Below are positions 7,795 to 14,931 of a stretch of DNA of 64,000 nucleotides, in pieces. Both the position numbers and the translations under genes were made by a program. Origin of the DNA: Mycolicibacterium austroafricanum (GTDB lineage Bacteria > Actinomycetota > Actinomycetes > Mycobacteriales > Mycobacteriaceae); NCBI RefSeq assembly GCF_000612725.1, contig NZ_HG964454.1, forward strand, positions 20,109-84,108. Direction: 5' to 3'. The notes under the pieces are model-generated. The model was not told the origin of the DNA, did not search any database, and was given only the letters and a program-made list of their open reading frames with translations. Each line of letters opens with the position of its first letter. Within the stretch, counting starts at the first letter, position 1.

Positions 7795-9062
7795 AAGGCC
7801 ACCGTCGCGATCGCGGAGACGGTAACCAGCAGAACGGCCCCGTCACCGGTGAGTTTGAGCGACGCGTTCAGCACGGCCAAGTTGGGCAGCACGTTCTGGG
7901 CCATTCCCACGAGGTCGTCGGTGGATTCGATGAGGAGCGCGTGACCGCCGCTCAGGTCGATCGGCACCTGCAGTTCCACACTGGCACCTGCCGGTGCGGG
8001 TGACGGGATCGGCGTCGCCCGCGGAGCAACGGTTTCGGTGACCGGAGCAGGGGCAGGCACCGGCGCAGGCGCCGGAACGGGAGTCGGAACGGGAGCGGGA
8101 GCCTCAGCGCTCGGGGCAACCGTTTCGGCCGCAGCGGCAGGTTCCGGCGCGGGGGCGACCGGAGCAACCGGAGCAACCGGGGCAACCGGAGCGACCGGAG
8201 CGACCGAATTCGGCTGCGAGACAGGGCTCTCGGTCACCGCCGCGGCCTCCGGTGCCGGTGCTGTGGCCGACTCGGTGTGCGTGGGCTCCGGTGCAGCCGT
8301 CGCCTGGACGTCAGCGGCGCGTGCGGCGATCGCCGCCTCGACGTCGCGGCGAACGATGCGCCCACCGCGGCTGGTGCCGGTGATCTGGGACAGGTCGATG
8401 TTGTGCCGCTTGGCGTAGGCGATGACAGTATCCGAGGCGTTGGGGGCAGCTGCAGCTGCAGGTGCAGCTGCAGGGGCCGCCGCTGGTGCAGCTGCAGGTG
8501 CTTCGCCGGTGACGGGCGCAGGAGCAGCAGCGGGGACAGGTGCGGTCGGTGCGACCGGGAGCGGGTGCGCACCGGGGACTACGCCGGCGACGACCTCGCC
8601 GACAAACACCTGCGGGGCGACCGGCAGGGCCACCGCGGGCGTCACCGGGGCCGGAGCCGGGACGGACGACACCGGCGGCGCGTCAGGCGATGCGGGCAAC
8701 GACACCGCCGCTGCCGCGGGAGCCGGTGTGCTGGCGGCAATCTCAGCCACCGGAGACAGGGCGGTGTCGTGGATCTGCGGCGCGACCGTCAGAGGTGTGC
8801 GATCCGGAGCAACCGGCGCAGGAATCGGTGCCGGTGCAGAGGCCGTGACCGGCGCCGGGACCGGAGCGGGGACAGACGCGGTCACCGGTGCGGCCAGTGC
8901 CACGGCAGGCACGACGGGAGCCGCCACTGCAGGCGCTACTGCGGGCGCGACGGGGGCCGCCACCACGGGCGCGATGGGAGCGATCGGCGTGACCGGCGCA
9001 AGTGCCGGCGGATGGGAGACGTCGGCCAGAGGGGGCGGGGCGACGGGGTGGACAGCGGTCAT
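7791..9062 (-). CDS. Pro/Ala/Val-rich protein with E3-binding-like domain
   Basis: 423 residues from the ATG at 9062, which is preceded by a strong AAGGAG; the upstream ORF extension to 9371 runs antisense-free but overlaps the next gene. Most of the protein is a long PA/PV/APVAP linker. In the middle, a compact segment, SDTVIAYAKRHNIDLSQITG followed by TSRGGRIVRRDVEAAI, closely matches the peripheral-subunit-binding (E3-binding) fold of 2-oxoacid dehydrogenase E2 proteins. The C-terminal 75 residues form a globular domain with PIDLSGGHALLIESTDDLVG. No lipoyl or acyltransferase domain is present, so this is not an E2 enzyme. The small domain may instead bind protein or nucleic acid at the end of a flexible arm. 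Function unknown. Confidence 0.6.
   Translation of the reverse strand: MTAVHPVAPPPLADVSHPPALAPVTPIAPIAPVVAAPVAPAVAPAVAAPVVPAVALAAPVTASVPAPVPAPVTASAPAPIPAPVAPDRTPLTVAPQIHDTALSPVAEIAASTPAPAAAAVSLPASPDAPPVSSVPAPAPVTPAVALPVAPQVFVGEVVAGVVPGAHPLPVAPTAPVPAAAPAPVTGEAPAAAPAAAPAAAPAAAAAPNASDTVIAYAKRHNIDLSQITGTSRGGRIVRRDVEAAIAARAADVQATAAPEPTHTESATAPAPEAAAVTESPVSQPNSVAPVAPVAPVAPVAPVAPAPEPAAAAETVAPSAEAPAPVPTPVPAPAPVPAPAPVTETVAPRATPIPSPAPAGASVELQVPIDLSGGHALLIESTDDLVGMAQNVLPNLAVLNASLKLTGDGAVLLVTVSAIATVAL
8152..8205. repeat. 9-bp coding tandem repeat (six units)
   Basis: Six head-to-tail 9-base units of the form GG(A/G)GC(A/G)ACC. On the minus strand they encode the VAP/APV repeat of the Pro/Ala-rich protein. 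Such repeats can change copy number by slippage without breaking the frame. Confidence 0.8.
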
Positions 9063-9148
9063 GGTGTACGGGCTCCTTGGGTTACTGGTGGGTGTGTCAG
9101 CGGTGAGAAAGCGGTAGAGCAGCGGTTTTTGAGCGGATGCGGAGGTGG

Positions 9149-9661
9149 TCAGCCGGTGTAGGTCAAGACGATTGACGGCTTTCCGACACTGACCATCTCG
9201 GCGTAAACATCGGGGTAGTTCTCCTCGAGGTCGGTGTAGGACAGTGAGCGCGACCCTGCCTTCGTCGCGACGGTGAAGCCGTCGTAGACGCCGGGGCGTC
9301 CGCCGGGGTGAGCGGTGTCGGCGACCGCTGCCAACAGCGCGGCCCGAATCTGCTTGAGCGTCTGCTTGCACGCGGCCTCAACGGTCGCCAGGGTCAGGCC
9401 CTGCTGCGCCGCTGTGCGCGACCTCGCGGCGACGGCCGTCACCAGCGCTGCCAGCTCACCGCCGGGATCAGCGGATGCGGCGAAGGCATCGGCCAGTGCC
9501 GCGGTATCCGGTACCGCGGATGGTGCGCTGGCGGGAACCTGGGCGACCGGTGCGTTCGAAGAGACAGCCGGGGAGTTCGACGCCATGTGAAACGGCGGCG
9601 GCGGGGGCAGCGTGACGGTCGGTGCGACCGTATTCAGCGGTGCCGCTGTGGTGAGAGTCAT
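9149..9661 (-). CDS. Hypothetical protein with Pro-rich N-terminus
   Basis: 170 residues from the ATG at 9661, preceded by CAGGAG; the longer ORF to 9745 lacks support. The first 60 residues are Thr/Ala/Pro-rich and probably disordered. Residues 60-110 are helical (AALADAFAASADPGGELAAL, TVEAACKQTLKQIRAALLAA), and the tail PGVYDGFTVATKAGSRSLSY begins a small domain ending KPSIVLTYTG. No family is recognised. It is the first gene of the leftward cluster and faces the polymerase gene across a divergent spacer. Confidence 0.6.
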   Translation of the reverse strand: MTLTTAAPLNTVAPTVTLPPPPPFHMASNSPAVSSNAPVAQVPASAPSAVPDTAALADAFAASADPGGELAALVTAVAARSRTAAQQGLTLATVEAACKQTLKQIRAALLAAVADTAHPGGRPGVYDGFTVATKAGSRSLSYTDLEENYPDVYAEMVSVGKPSIVLTYTG

Positions 9662-10246
9662 TGGTGCTCCTGTCGGGGTGTCAGCGGACGGTGCCGTCGG
9701 ACCGGTAGCGCGTCCGCAGCTGTGTGAAAACTCATCAACATCCACGGTTACGACACCGGCATCTTGCGCCGTCGTTCAGAGGCTAATGCCATTACCGATG
9801 CACGTGCAACAGAACATGCAACGTGATCTTTGTACCCCCGGCGTGCGACACCTTCGATCACTTCGCGCGTGAGCTGCGAAAAACGCCAGAACATGTTGAG
9901 GATAACCGGCGTAAACCCAGGTAAATGTCACTTCTTTCGGCGCCGCCGGAGGGGTTCGTCTGCGTGTGAGCGCTTGTGTGGCCGATCTAGCTGCGAAAAC
10001 AGTTGACTGTCACGTCCTTGTATCACTGGATTGCTGCGGCAACCAGCGCCCACGGTCACCGTGCCGGCGTCGAGGGTCCGCTACCGCGGCGCCAACCAGG
10101 TGCGGAGCGCGTACCCCGCTCGGGGCGTATCGCCTCCCGCGCGCGAGCCGGCTGAGAAACATGCATCGGAGTGCATCAATCGCGTGCATTCCGCGTGTCG
10201 TGCACAACCAACCGTCGACGTCGGTGCCCGGTGTTTAACTGCCGCG
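9662..10246. promoter_or_regulatory. Divergent intergenic region (585 bp)
   Basis: This spacer separates the leftward cluster from the rightward polymerase cluster, so promoters for both should lie here. A TTGACT at 10003-10008 could be a -35 box for the + strand, but no convincing -10 is at the right distance. Several copies of GTGCA(T/C) occur at 10165-10205 and might be operator half-sites. I see no hairpin, iteron array or RNA gene. The polymerase frame is also open through the right part of this stretch (from 10031). Confidence 0.4.
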
Positions 10247-13018
10247 GTGTCCGTCGAACCCGCCGTTCCCACCGTGAATCTGCCCCGCGTCAACGCCGCG
10301 CAGTTTCAGCTCTTCGACTACAGCGTGTTCGCGTTCCTGGTGACCGACGACGATGCAATGGCCCGCTGGATCGATCACCTTTGCTCGGCTGCCCCCGGCA
10401 CGGTGGCCGCGGACATCGAGACGCGGGGCCTCGACGCGAATAAGTTCTCCATCACCTGCGTATCTGTCGCATTCCAGCTCGGCGCCGACACCGTGGCGCT
10501 GCTGCTGGACCCCTTGCGGCGGTCGCATCATCGCAAGCTGCTGGCCCGAGTATTCGATCACGCCGCCCGCCTGGTGTTTCACGGTGCCAGCTTCGACATC
10601 GCACCCCTCTACGCGCACCGGTTGATGACGCGCGAACATATCCGCAAGCTCGGCGACACGCTGGTTGCCTCGCGGATGGTCGACACCAACGCGAAAGCTG
10701 GTCGTGCGCTGGAAGACCTGGCGACGGTGTTTCAGCTTCTCGACGACAGCCGCATCACCATGGACAAGGTCTTCGATGCGCGCGGGTTGAAGAAGGCCGA
10801 TGGCTGGTGGAGCACCGACATCGACACGCCCACCTACGCCATGGGCGCAATGAGTGACACCGTGGCCACCCTGCGTCTGTGGGGTGAGCCGGGTGTGCAC
10901 GGCCACGGGATCATGGCCCACGCCGCGCGATACCTCACGACGGCACAAGCCGGTTTCGGTGGCAAAGGCCGACTCAACTCCGCCGACGCCGAACAGCTGG
11001 TAGAAGACATCCAGCGCGTCAATGCCATTGTGCTGGAACGCAGTGCACGCGGCTACGCCGTCGACACCGAATTTCCTCAGCGCTACCGCGAGCAGACCGA
11101 AGCCACGGCCATCGCAGCCGCGCACACGCTCAAACAGGCGGGCATCCGTGCGGGCAACGGACGCGACTTGGTGAATGTGCTGGCCGCCCGCGGCGAGATC
11201 GACGCCACCATCTGGCCCCGCACCGACACCGGTCAGCTTAAGTCCGACAAGGAAGCGCTCAAGCACATCACCGACGAAGACTCCGTCCTGCACTCAGAGC
11301 TGGCGACCGCCCACCGCATCGTGGCCAACAGCGAGAAGGTGCGCGGCTACGTCGATAAAGTGGTCGCCAACGCCCGCCCCACCGGACGACTGCATCCCGA
11401 GATCAAGATTCTGGGCGCCAGCGCCACCGGGCGCATGTGCCTGCCCACCGACCAGCGGCTGCTCACTCGCCGCGGCATTATCGGCGCCGACGACATCCGG
11501 GAAGGCGACCACACCCTCGACCACCTGGGCCAGTGGGTGAAAGTCCGTGCGGTGCACCGCTACACCGAAGCGCCGATCGACAGGCACACCCTCAGCGACG
11601 GTACACAGCTGTCATCGACACCTGAGCACCGCTGGCTGTTGCACCCGCCCCGCGGATCACTGGTGTTGGCCCCGATGGACGCCGCCGGCGCCCACCACAG
11701 AGTGCAGGTGCGCCCTGATACCACCGCACCCGCGGCGTTGGCCCACCACGTCAACCCGGCGGCCTGTCCGGCATGCGATCACGCCTACCGCTTCGGCGAA
11801 GTCATCTCGGTGGAAGGCCGGGCTGAATCTCTTCTGCGCCGGGCTGGTTTTACGCCGATACTGGCCGCTGTCGGCGCAGCGGCGGTGCCGTGTGTCGATC
11901 CGCACCCCACGGCAGCATGGCTCTACTCTGCGGGGGAGCCGGAAGCGGCGCCACTGCTGGAGGTTCTGTCGTTCGACCTGACCCACTGCTACGCGTTCTT
12001 GTGTGGGCTCACCAGCCATGTCGGTCCCGATGATCATGACGTTCCCGTGCGCGTTCCGGGCGGAGCATTCCTGGATGCGGTGAAGCTGGCGGCATACCGC
12101 CTCGGCATTTCGATCGGGGTCATGGCGGATCAGGAGAGCTGGATGGTGCGCATGAGCACACCCTCCCCGGCGACGCGCATATCCACCGAGTCCATCGCAC
12201 GTGATGACGTCTGGTGCGTGACAACGACTTCTGGGACGTTCACTGCGTGGGGAGCGCACGGCCCGTACCTGACCGGAAACTCTGCCAGCAAGCCTGAGAT
12301 TCAGCAGTTCCCCTCCGAAGCGCGTGGTGTGATCCTGGCCGACCCGGGTGCACAGTGGATCTCGGCGGACTGGAAGTCGATTGAACCGGTAGTGCTGGCC
12401 ACAGCGTCAGGGGACCACGGGTTCCTGGCAGATATGCGCGCCGGCAAAGATCCGTACGAGCCGGTCGGCGTCATGGCCGGCATCGACCGCAAGATGGCAA
12501 AGCGCAAGATGCTGGCCGACATGTACAGCCAGGGACACAAGGCAGCGGCGCTGCAGTTCGGCTGGACGCTGGAGCGTGCGAAAGAGGTCGCCTCGGCGAT
12601 CCGCAACAGCCTGCCGATCCTGTACGCACTCATCGACGCGCTCAAAAAGCAGTCCGAGTACACCGGGTCGGTGACCACGCTGAGCGGTCGCGTCGTCGAC
12701 CAGCGGTTCCGCTTCTGGGAGAACGGCCAGATGATGCAGGACATCGCCAAACGCATTGCACCCAACCACTTCTGTCAGGGATCAGCGCTGGACGTGATGC
12801 ACTACTCGATTCTGGAGCTGGATCGCCGCGGCTTGTCCGACCATGTGCATCTGTGGATGCACGACGAAATCGTGGCCGACGCTGAGATCCAGCAGGAGCT
12901 GATCGAGGTCATGTCCACACCTCCGCCGTTCCTGGAGGCCGTTGCGCAGCAGTACGGCATGGAGGCGTTCCTGGCCGTCGACGTCAACCCGCTGGGGTCT
13001 CGGTGGCAGTACGTGTGA
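10247..13018 (+). CDS. Family A DNA polymerase with 3'-5' exonuclease, split by an intein
   Basis: 923 residues from a GTG at 10247; the frame is open from 10031, but that region is poor in protein-like sequence, so the start is a judgement. A DnaQ-like exonuclease comes first (VAADIETRGL, then FHGASFDIAPLY and DTLVASRMVDTNAKAG). The polymerase domain has TGRM/S-ASKPEIQQFP, motif A WISADWKSIEP, an O-helix-like KRKMLADMYSQGHKAAALQF and motif C HLWMHDEIVAD. There is no 5'-3' exonuclease domain, as in phage and plasmid PolA proteins. A 281-residue intein interrupts TGRM-SASKP; the mature polymerase would be about 642 residues. It heads a + strand cluster and probably replicates the element. Confidence 0.85.
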   Translation: MSVEPAVPTVNLPRVNAAQFQLFDYSVFAFLVTDDDAMARWIDHLCSAAPGTVAADIETRGLDANKFSITCVSVAFQLGADTVALLLDPLRRSHHRKLLARVFDHAARLVFHGASFDIAPLYAHRLMTREHIRKLGDTLVASRMVDTNAKAGRALEDLATVFQLLDDSRITMDKVFDARGLKKADGWWSTDIDTPTYAMGAMSDTVATLRLWGEPGVHGHGIMAHAARYLTTAQAGFGGKGRLNSADAEQLVEDIQRVNAIVLERSARGYAVDTEFPQRYREQTEATAIAAAHTLKQAGIRAGNGRDLVNVLAARGEIDATIWPRTDTGQLKSDKEALKHITDEDSVLHSELATAHRIVANSEKVRGYVDKVVANARPTGRLHPEIKILGASATGRMCLPTDQRLLTRRGIIGADDIREGDHTLDHLGQWVKVRAVHRYTEAPIDRHTLSDGTQLSSTPEHRWLLHPPRGSLVLAPMDAAGAHHRVQVRPDTTAPAALAHHVNPAACPACDHAYRFGEVISVEGRAESLLRRAGFTPILAAVGAAAVPCVDPHPTAAWLYSAGEPEAAPLLEVLSFDLTHCYAFLCGLTSHVGPDDHDVPVRVPGGAFLDAVKLAAYRLGISIGVMADQESWMVRMSTPSPATRISTESIARDDVWCVTTTSGTFTAWGAHGPYLTGNSASKPEIQQFPSEARGVILADPGAQWISADWKSIEPVVLATASGDHGFLADMRAGKDPYEPVGVMAGIDRKMAKRKMLADMYSQGHKAAALQFGWTLERAKEVASAIRNSLPILYALIDALKKQSEYTGSVTTLSGRVVDQRFRFWENGQMMQDIAKRIAPNHFCQGSALDVMHYSILELDRRGLSDHVHLWMHDEIVADAEIQQELIEVMSTPPPFLEAVAQQYGMEAFLAVDVNPLGSRWQYV
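11438..12280 (+). other. Intein in the DNA polymerase
   Basis: In-frame insertion of 281 residues. It starts with Cys in CLPTDQRLLTRRGIIGADDI (block A), has the block B motif DGTQLSSTPEHRWLL with a conserved Thr-x-x-His, and ends in YLTGN just before a Ser, the expected +1 nucleophile. The residue before the terminal Asn is Gly rather than the usual His. The central part has a possible zinc-binding CPACDHAYRF and a segment AFLCGLTSHVG...AAYRLGISIGV that looks like a decayed LAGLIDADG endonuclease. The insertion point is the conserved TGR(L/M)-S of family A polymerases, a typical place for an intein in an active-site motif. Confidence 0.85.
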
Positions 13019-13061
13019 TGCACCCGCCGGCAAACCGATCAACGGAGACGAGGAGCTGAAC

Positions 13062-13472
13062 ATGCAATACATCCTGGACGCCAAGAATCACGTGAAGCAG
13101 CTGCAGGAGCTGCAGCTGCGGTGGGCGGATTCGAGCCCGGAAGCCACCGCCGCGCTGGAGCGTGCGCGCACCGCCGCAGTGCTGCGGGTGCTGTCCCGGC
13201 AGGGCGCCGCTGCTGACGTGCAGCACGACATACGGGTCTGGGTGCAGGAACGTTGGACAGTCGACCGCGAGCGTGCCGCTGAATTCTATGTGGAGGCAGA
13301 TGAGTCCGGCTGGTTGGACGCCGTGACCTGCGGCGACGGAGAGCACAAAAGCGCACTCGAGACTGCGCTCATCCTGCTCGAAGAACTGTGGCTCGATGTC
13401 GTGCTCGAGACAGACACGTGGGCGCAGCGAGTGCTGGCGTCACGCAGGGGGGACAACGATGCTCGGGTGTGA
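13062..13472 (+). CDS. Hypothetical protein
   Basis: 136 residues from the ATG at 13062, which has GAGGAG ten bases upstream; the longer ORF to 12942 overlaps the polymerase. It appears fully helical, beginning MQYILDAKNHVKQLQELQLR with a possible short coiled coil, and containing VWVQERWTVDRERAAEFYVE. No family is recognised. It lies 43 bp after the polymerase and overlaps the next gene by 14 bp, so the three genes are probably co-transcribed. Confidence 0.65.
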   Translation: MQYILDAKNHVKQLQELQLRWADSSPEATAALERARTAAVLRVLSRQGAAADVQHDIRVWVQERWTVDRERAAEFYVEADESGWLDAVTCGDGEHKSALETALILLEELWLDVVLETDTWAQRVLASRRGDNDARV

Positions 13473-14241
13473 CCCACTCACCGCACTGCTGGGTGCTGGC
13501 CTGGATCCACGGTCACCGCAGGTGGTGTGGAAGCGCTACCTTCGGGCCCTGGCCGAATACGGTGCCGCCGTGCGGATGCTGGGCCCAGATGTGATGCTCG
13601 CCGACGGTATCGACCCGGTAAGTGCGTCCGCATTGGTCGAGCTGGCGAAGCGTTACCCGCCGGGGGAGCCCATGCCGGTCGAATCGGCCGGCGTGCTGGC
13701 GGCGATGGGCCAGCTCGACGTGACCGGAGAGCGGATCAATGCTCGAGTCGCGGCGTACTTCCGCCATATCACCAAGGTCGTTGGAAAGGAACTGGCGGAG
13801 CCGCTGTTGAGCAGCGGGGCGATCACGGCCTCGGCGGGAATCCATGTTGCGGGTTCGCATCTGGTCGCGGTGCTGGTGCACGACGCCGAGCAGTTGACAC
13901 TGTGGCGCACGTGGGCCACTCAGGTCAGTGGCGACCTGCGCGAGATGCACACCGCGCCAACCCTGGTCCTGTCCACGATGCCCGGGGGAGGCATCTATCT
14001 GTTCCGTACACCGGCGACTGCCGGTCCGGACAAGGGTGCCGATACACGGTTCGAACCCCTACCGGAGCTGCAGATGATGGTCGGGGGCTGCCTGGTCACC
14101 GCCGGTGACGTCACGGTGCCGATCCCGCCGACACGGATGTTCGGTCATCACGTGATGCGGTTGGGCTCCTGCCGCGCATTGCCCGCCTGGCTGGAGTCGA
14201 TGCTGCGCACTCACGGCGCGCCGGCCGAAACCGCGGCGTAG
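13459..14241 (+). CDS. Hypothetical protein
   Basis: 260 residues from the ATG at 13459 (GGGGGG upstream; overlaps the previous stop). It has a helical N-terminal third, then a beta-rich part with AGIHVAGSHLVAVLVHDAEQ and PTLVLSTMPGGGIYLFRTPA, then PELQMMVGGCLVTAGDVTVP. This last segment, with its short hydrophobic strands and VPIPPTRMFGH, suggests a primase/polymerase-like or bifunctional primase fold of the kind found beside replication genes. I cannot see a clear catalytic triad, so it is left as hypothetical. Context (directly after polA) supports a replication role. Confidence 0.55.
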   Translation: MLGCDPLTALLGAGLDPRSPQVVWKRYLRALAEYGAAVRMLGPDVMLADGIDPVSASALVELAKRYPPGEPMPVESAGVLAAMGQLDVTGERINARVAAYFRHITKVVGKELAEPLLSSGAITASAGIHVAGSHLVAVLVHDAEQLTLWRTWATQVSGDLREMHTAPTLVLSTMPGGGIYLFRTPATAGPDKGADTRFEPLPELQMMVGGCLVTAGDVTVPIPPTRMFGHHVMRLGSCRALPAWLESMLRTHGAPAETAA

Positions 14242-14271
14242 GGCCGCACGGACGCAGCGCAAACCGGTCCG

Positions 14272-14916
14272 GTGTACCGTTCGCCGGTGACCAGCACCGC
14301 CCGCCTCCTCGCCCAGCATCCCGTTCCCGTCTGGCAGATCGACACCGAGAACGAGTTCAAGATCAGCGCAAACGCCGCCCTCTCCGCGCTCGAAACGTGG
14401 TCCATCGCGGTGATGATCGACTCAGCTCCGGACGAAGGGGATCACTGGGTCACCTTTCGCGGGGTGCCGCTGGCGCGGCTCGCGGACGTGCTGCGCAACG
14501 GAATCGATGTGACCCCGACCGATGCTCCCATCTTCTGCACCGACGGGGTCGACAAGGCATTCGAGTACGCGCGGCCGGTCGGAGGCGGGACCGGTCCGGG
14601 GCTGATTCTGGCGCTGCGTGGTCCCCACCTCGAGCGCACCTTCCGGGACCTGGACGCCGATGCCTCACCGGCCGAGATCGCCGAGACCCGCGAAACCTAC
14701 CCGCACCCGGCCGGTAACCCGGGTGGGCGCATCCGGTTATCTCGGCTGGCCGACCAGACCACCCCGGGCTACGAAGAGGCCTACGGCTACTGGATCCCCG
14801 GCAACGCATGCGAAGCGTTGATCAGCGTCTGCGTGCTGGGACAGGGCACGGGGGTCGACGAAGCGGTGGCCGCCGCGTTGGCGGCGGGCCAGGCGGATCC
14901 GATCGCGGCGGACTGA
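14272..14916 (+). CDS. Hypothetical protein, possible ADP-ribosyltransferase-like fold
   Basis: 214 residues from a GTG at 14272; a second GTG at 14287 is an equally good start. The middle reads VTFRGVPLARLADVLRNGID followed by TPTDAPIFCTDGVDKAFEYA. This spacing (an R-G turn, a helix, then a D/C-x-D strand and an A-x-x-YA helix) resembles small ADP-ribosyltransferase or RNA 2'-phosphotransferase domains, where an RG(V/T) segment and a following Tyr helix bind NAD. The catalytic glutamate cannot be placed with certainty, so this is only a fold-level suggestion. It is the last gene of the + cluster and converges on hsdR with a 15-bp gap. Confidence 0.5.
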   Translation: MYRSPVTSTARLLAQHPVPVWQIDTENEFKISANAALSALETWSIAVMIDSAPDEGDHWVTFRGVPLARLADVLRNGIDVTPTDAPIFCTDGVDKAFEYARPVGGGTGPGLILALRGPHLERTFRDLDADASPAEIAETRETYPHPAGNPGGRIRLSRLADQTTPGYEEAYGYWIPGNACEALISVCVLGQGTGVDEAVAAALAAGQADPIAAD

Positions 14917-14931
14917 TCCTGGCCGCTGTTG

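Noticed and set aside
8152..8205. Possible CRISPR-like short repeats
   Set aside because: The 9-base units are contiguous with no spacers and encode APV repeats; this is a coding tandem repeat.
8038..9117. Long + strand ORFs made of Gly/Ala/Thr repeats
   Set aside because: They are mirror frames of the Pro/Ala/Val-rich protein on the minus strand and have repeat composition only.
10031..10246. Earlier ATG start of the DNA polymerase
   Set aside because: The extra 72 residues look like translated intergenic DNA, while the exonuclease domain begins shortly after the GTG at 10247. The frame is open, so this stays uncertain.
1..14916. Prophage
   Set aside because: No terminase, portal, capsid, tail or lysis gene is recognisable. 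The polymerase and helicase alone fit a plasmid or integrative element equally well.
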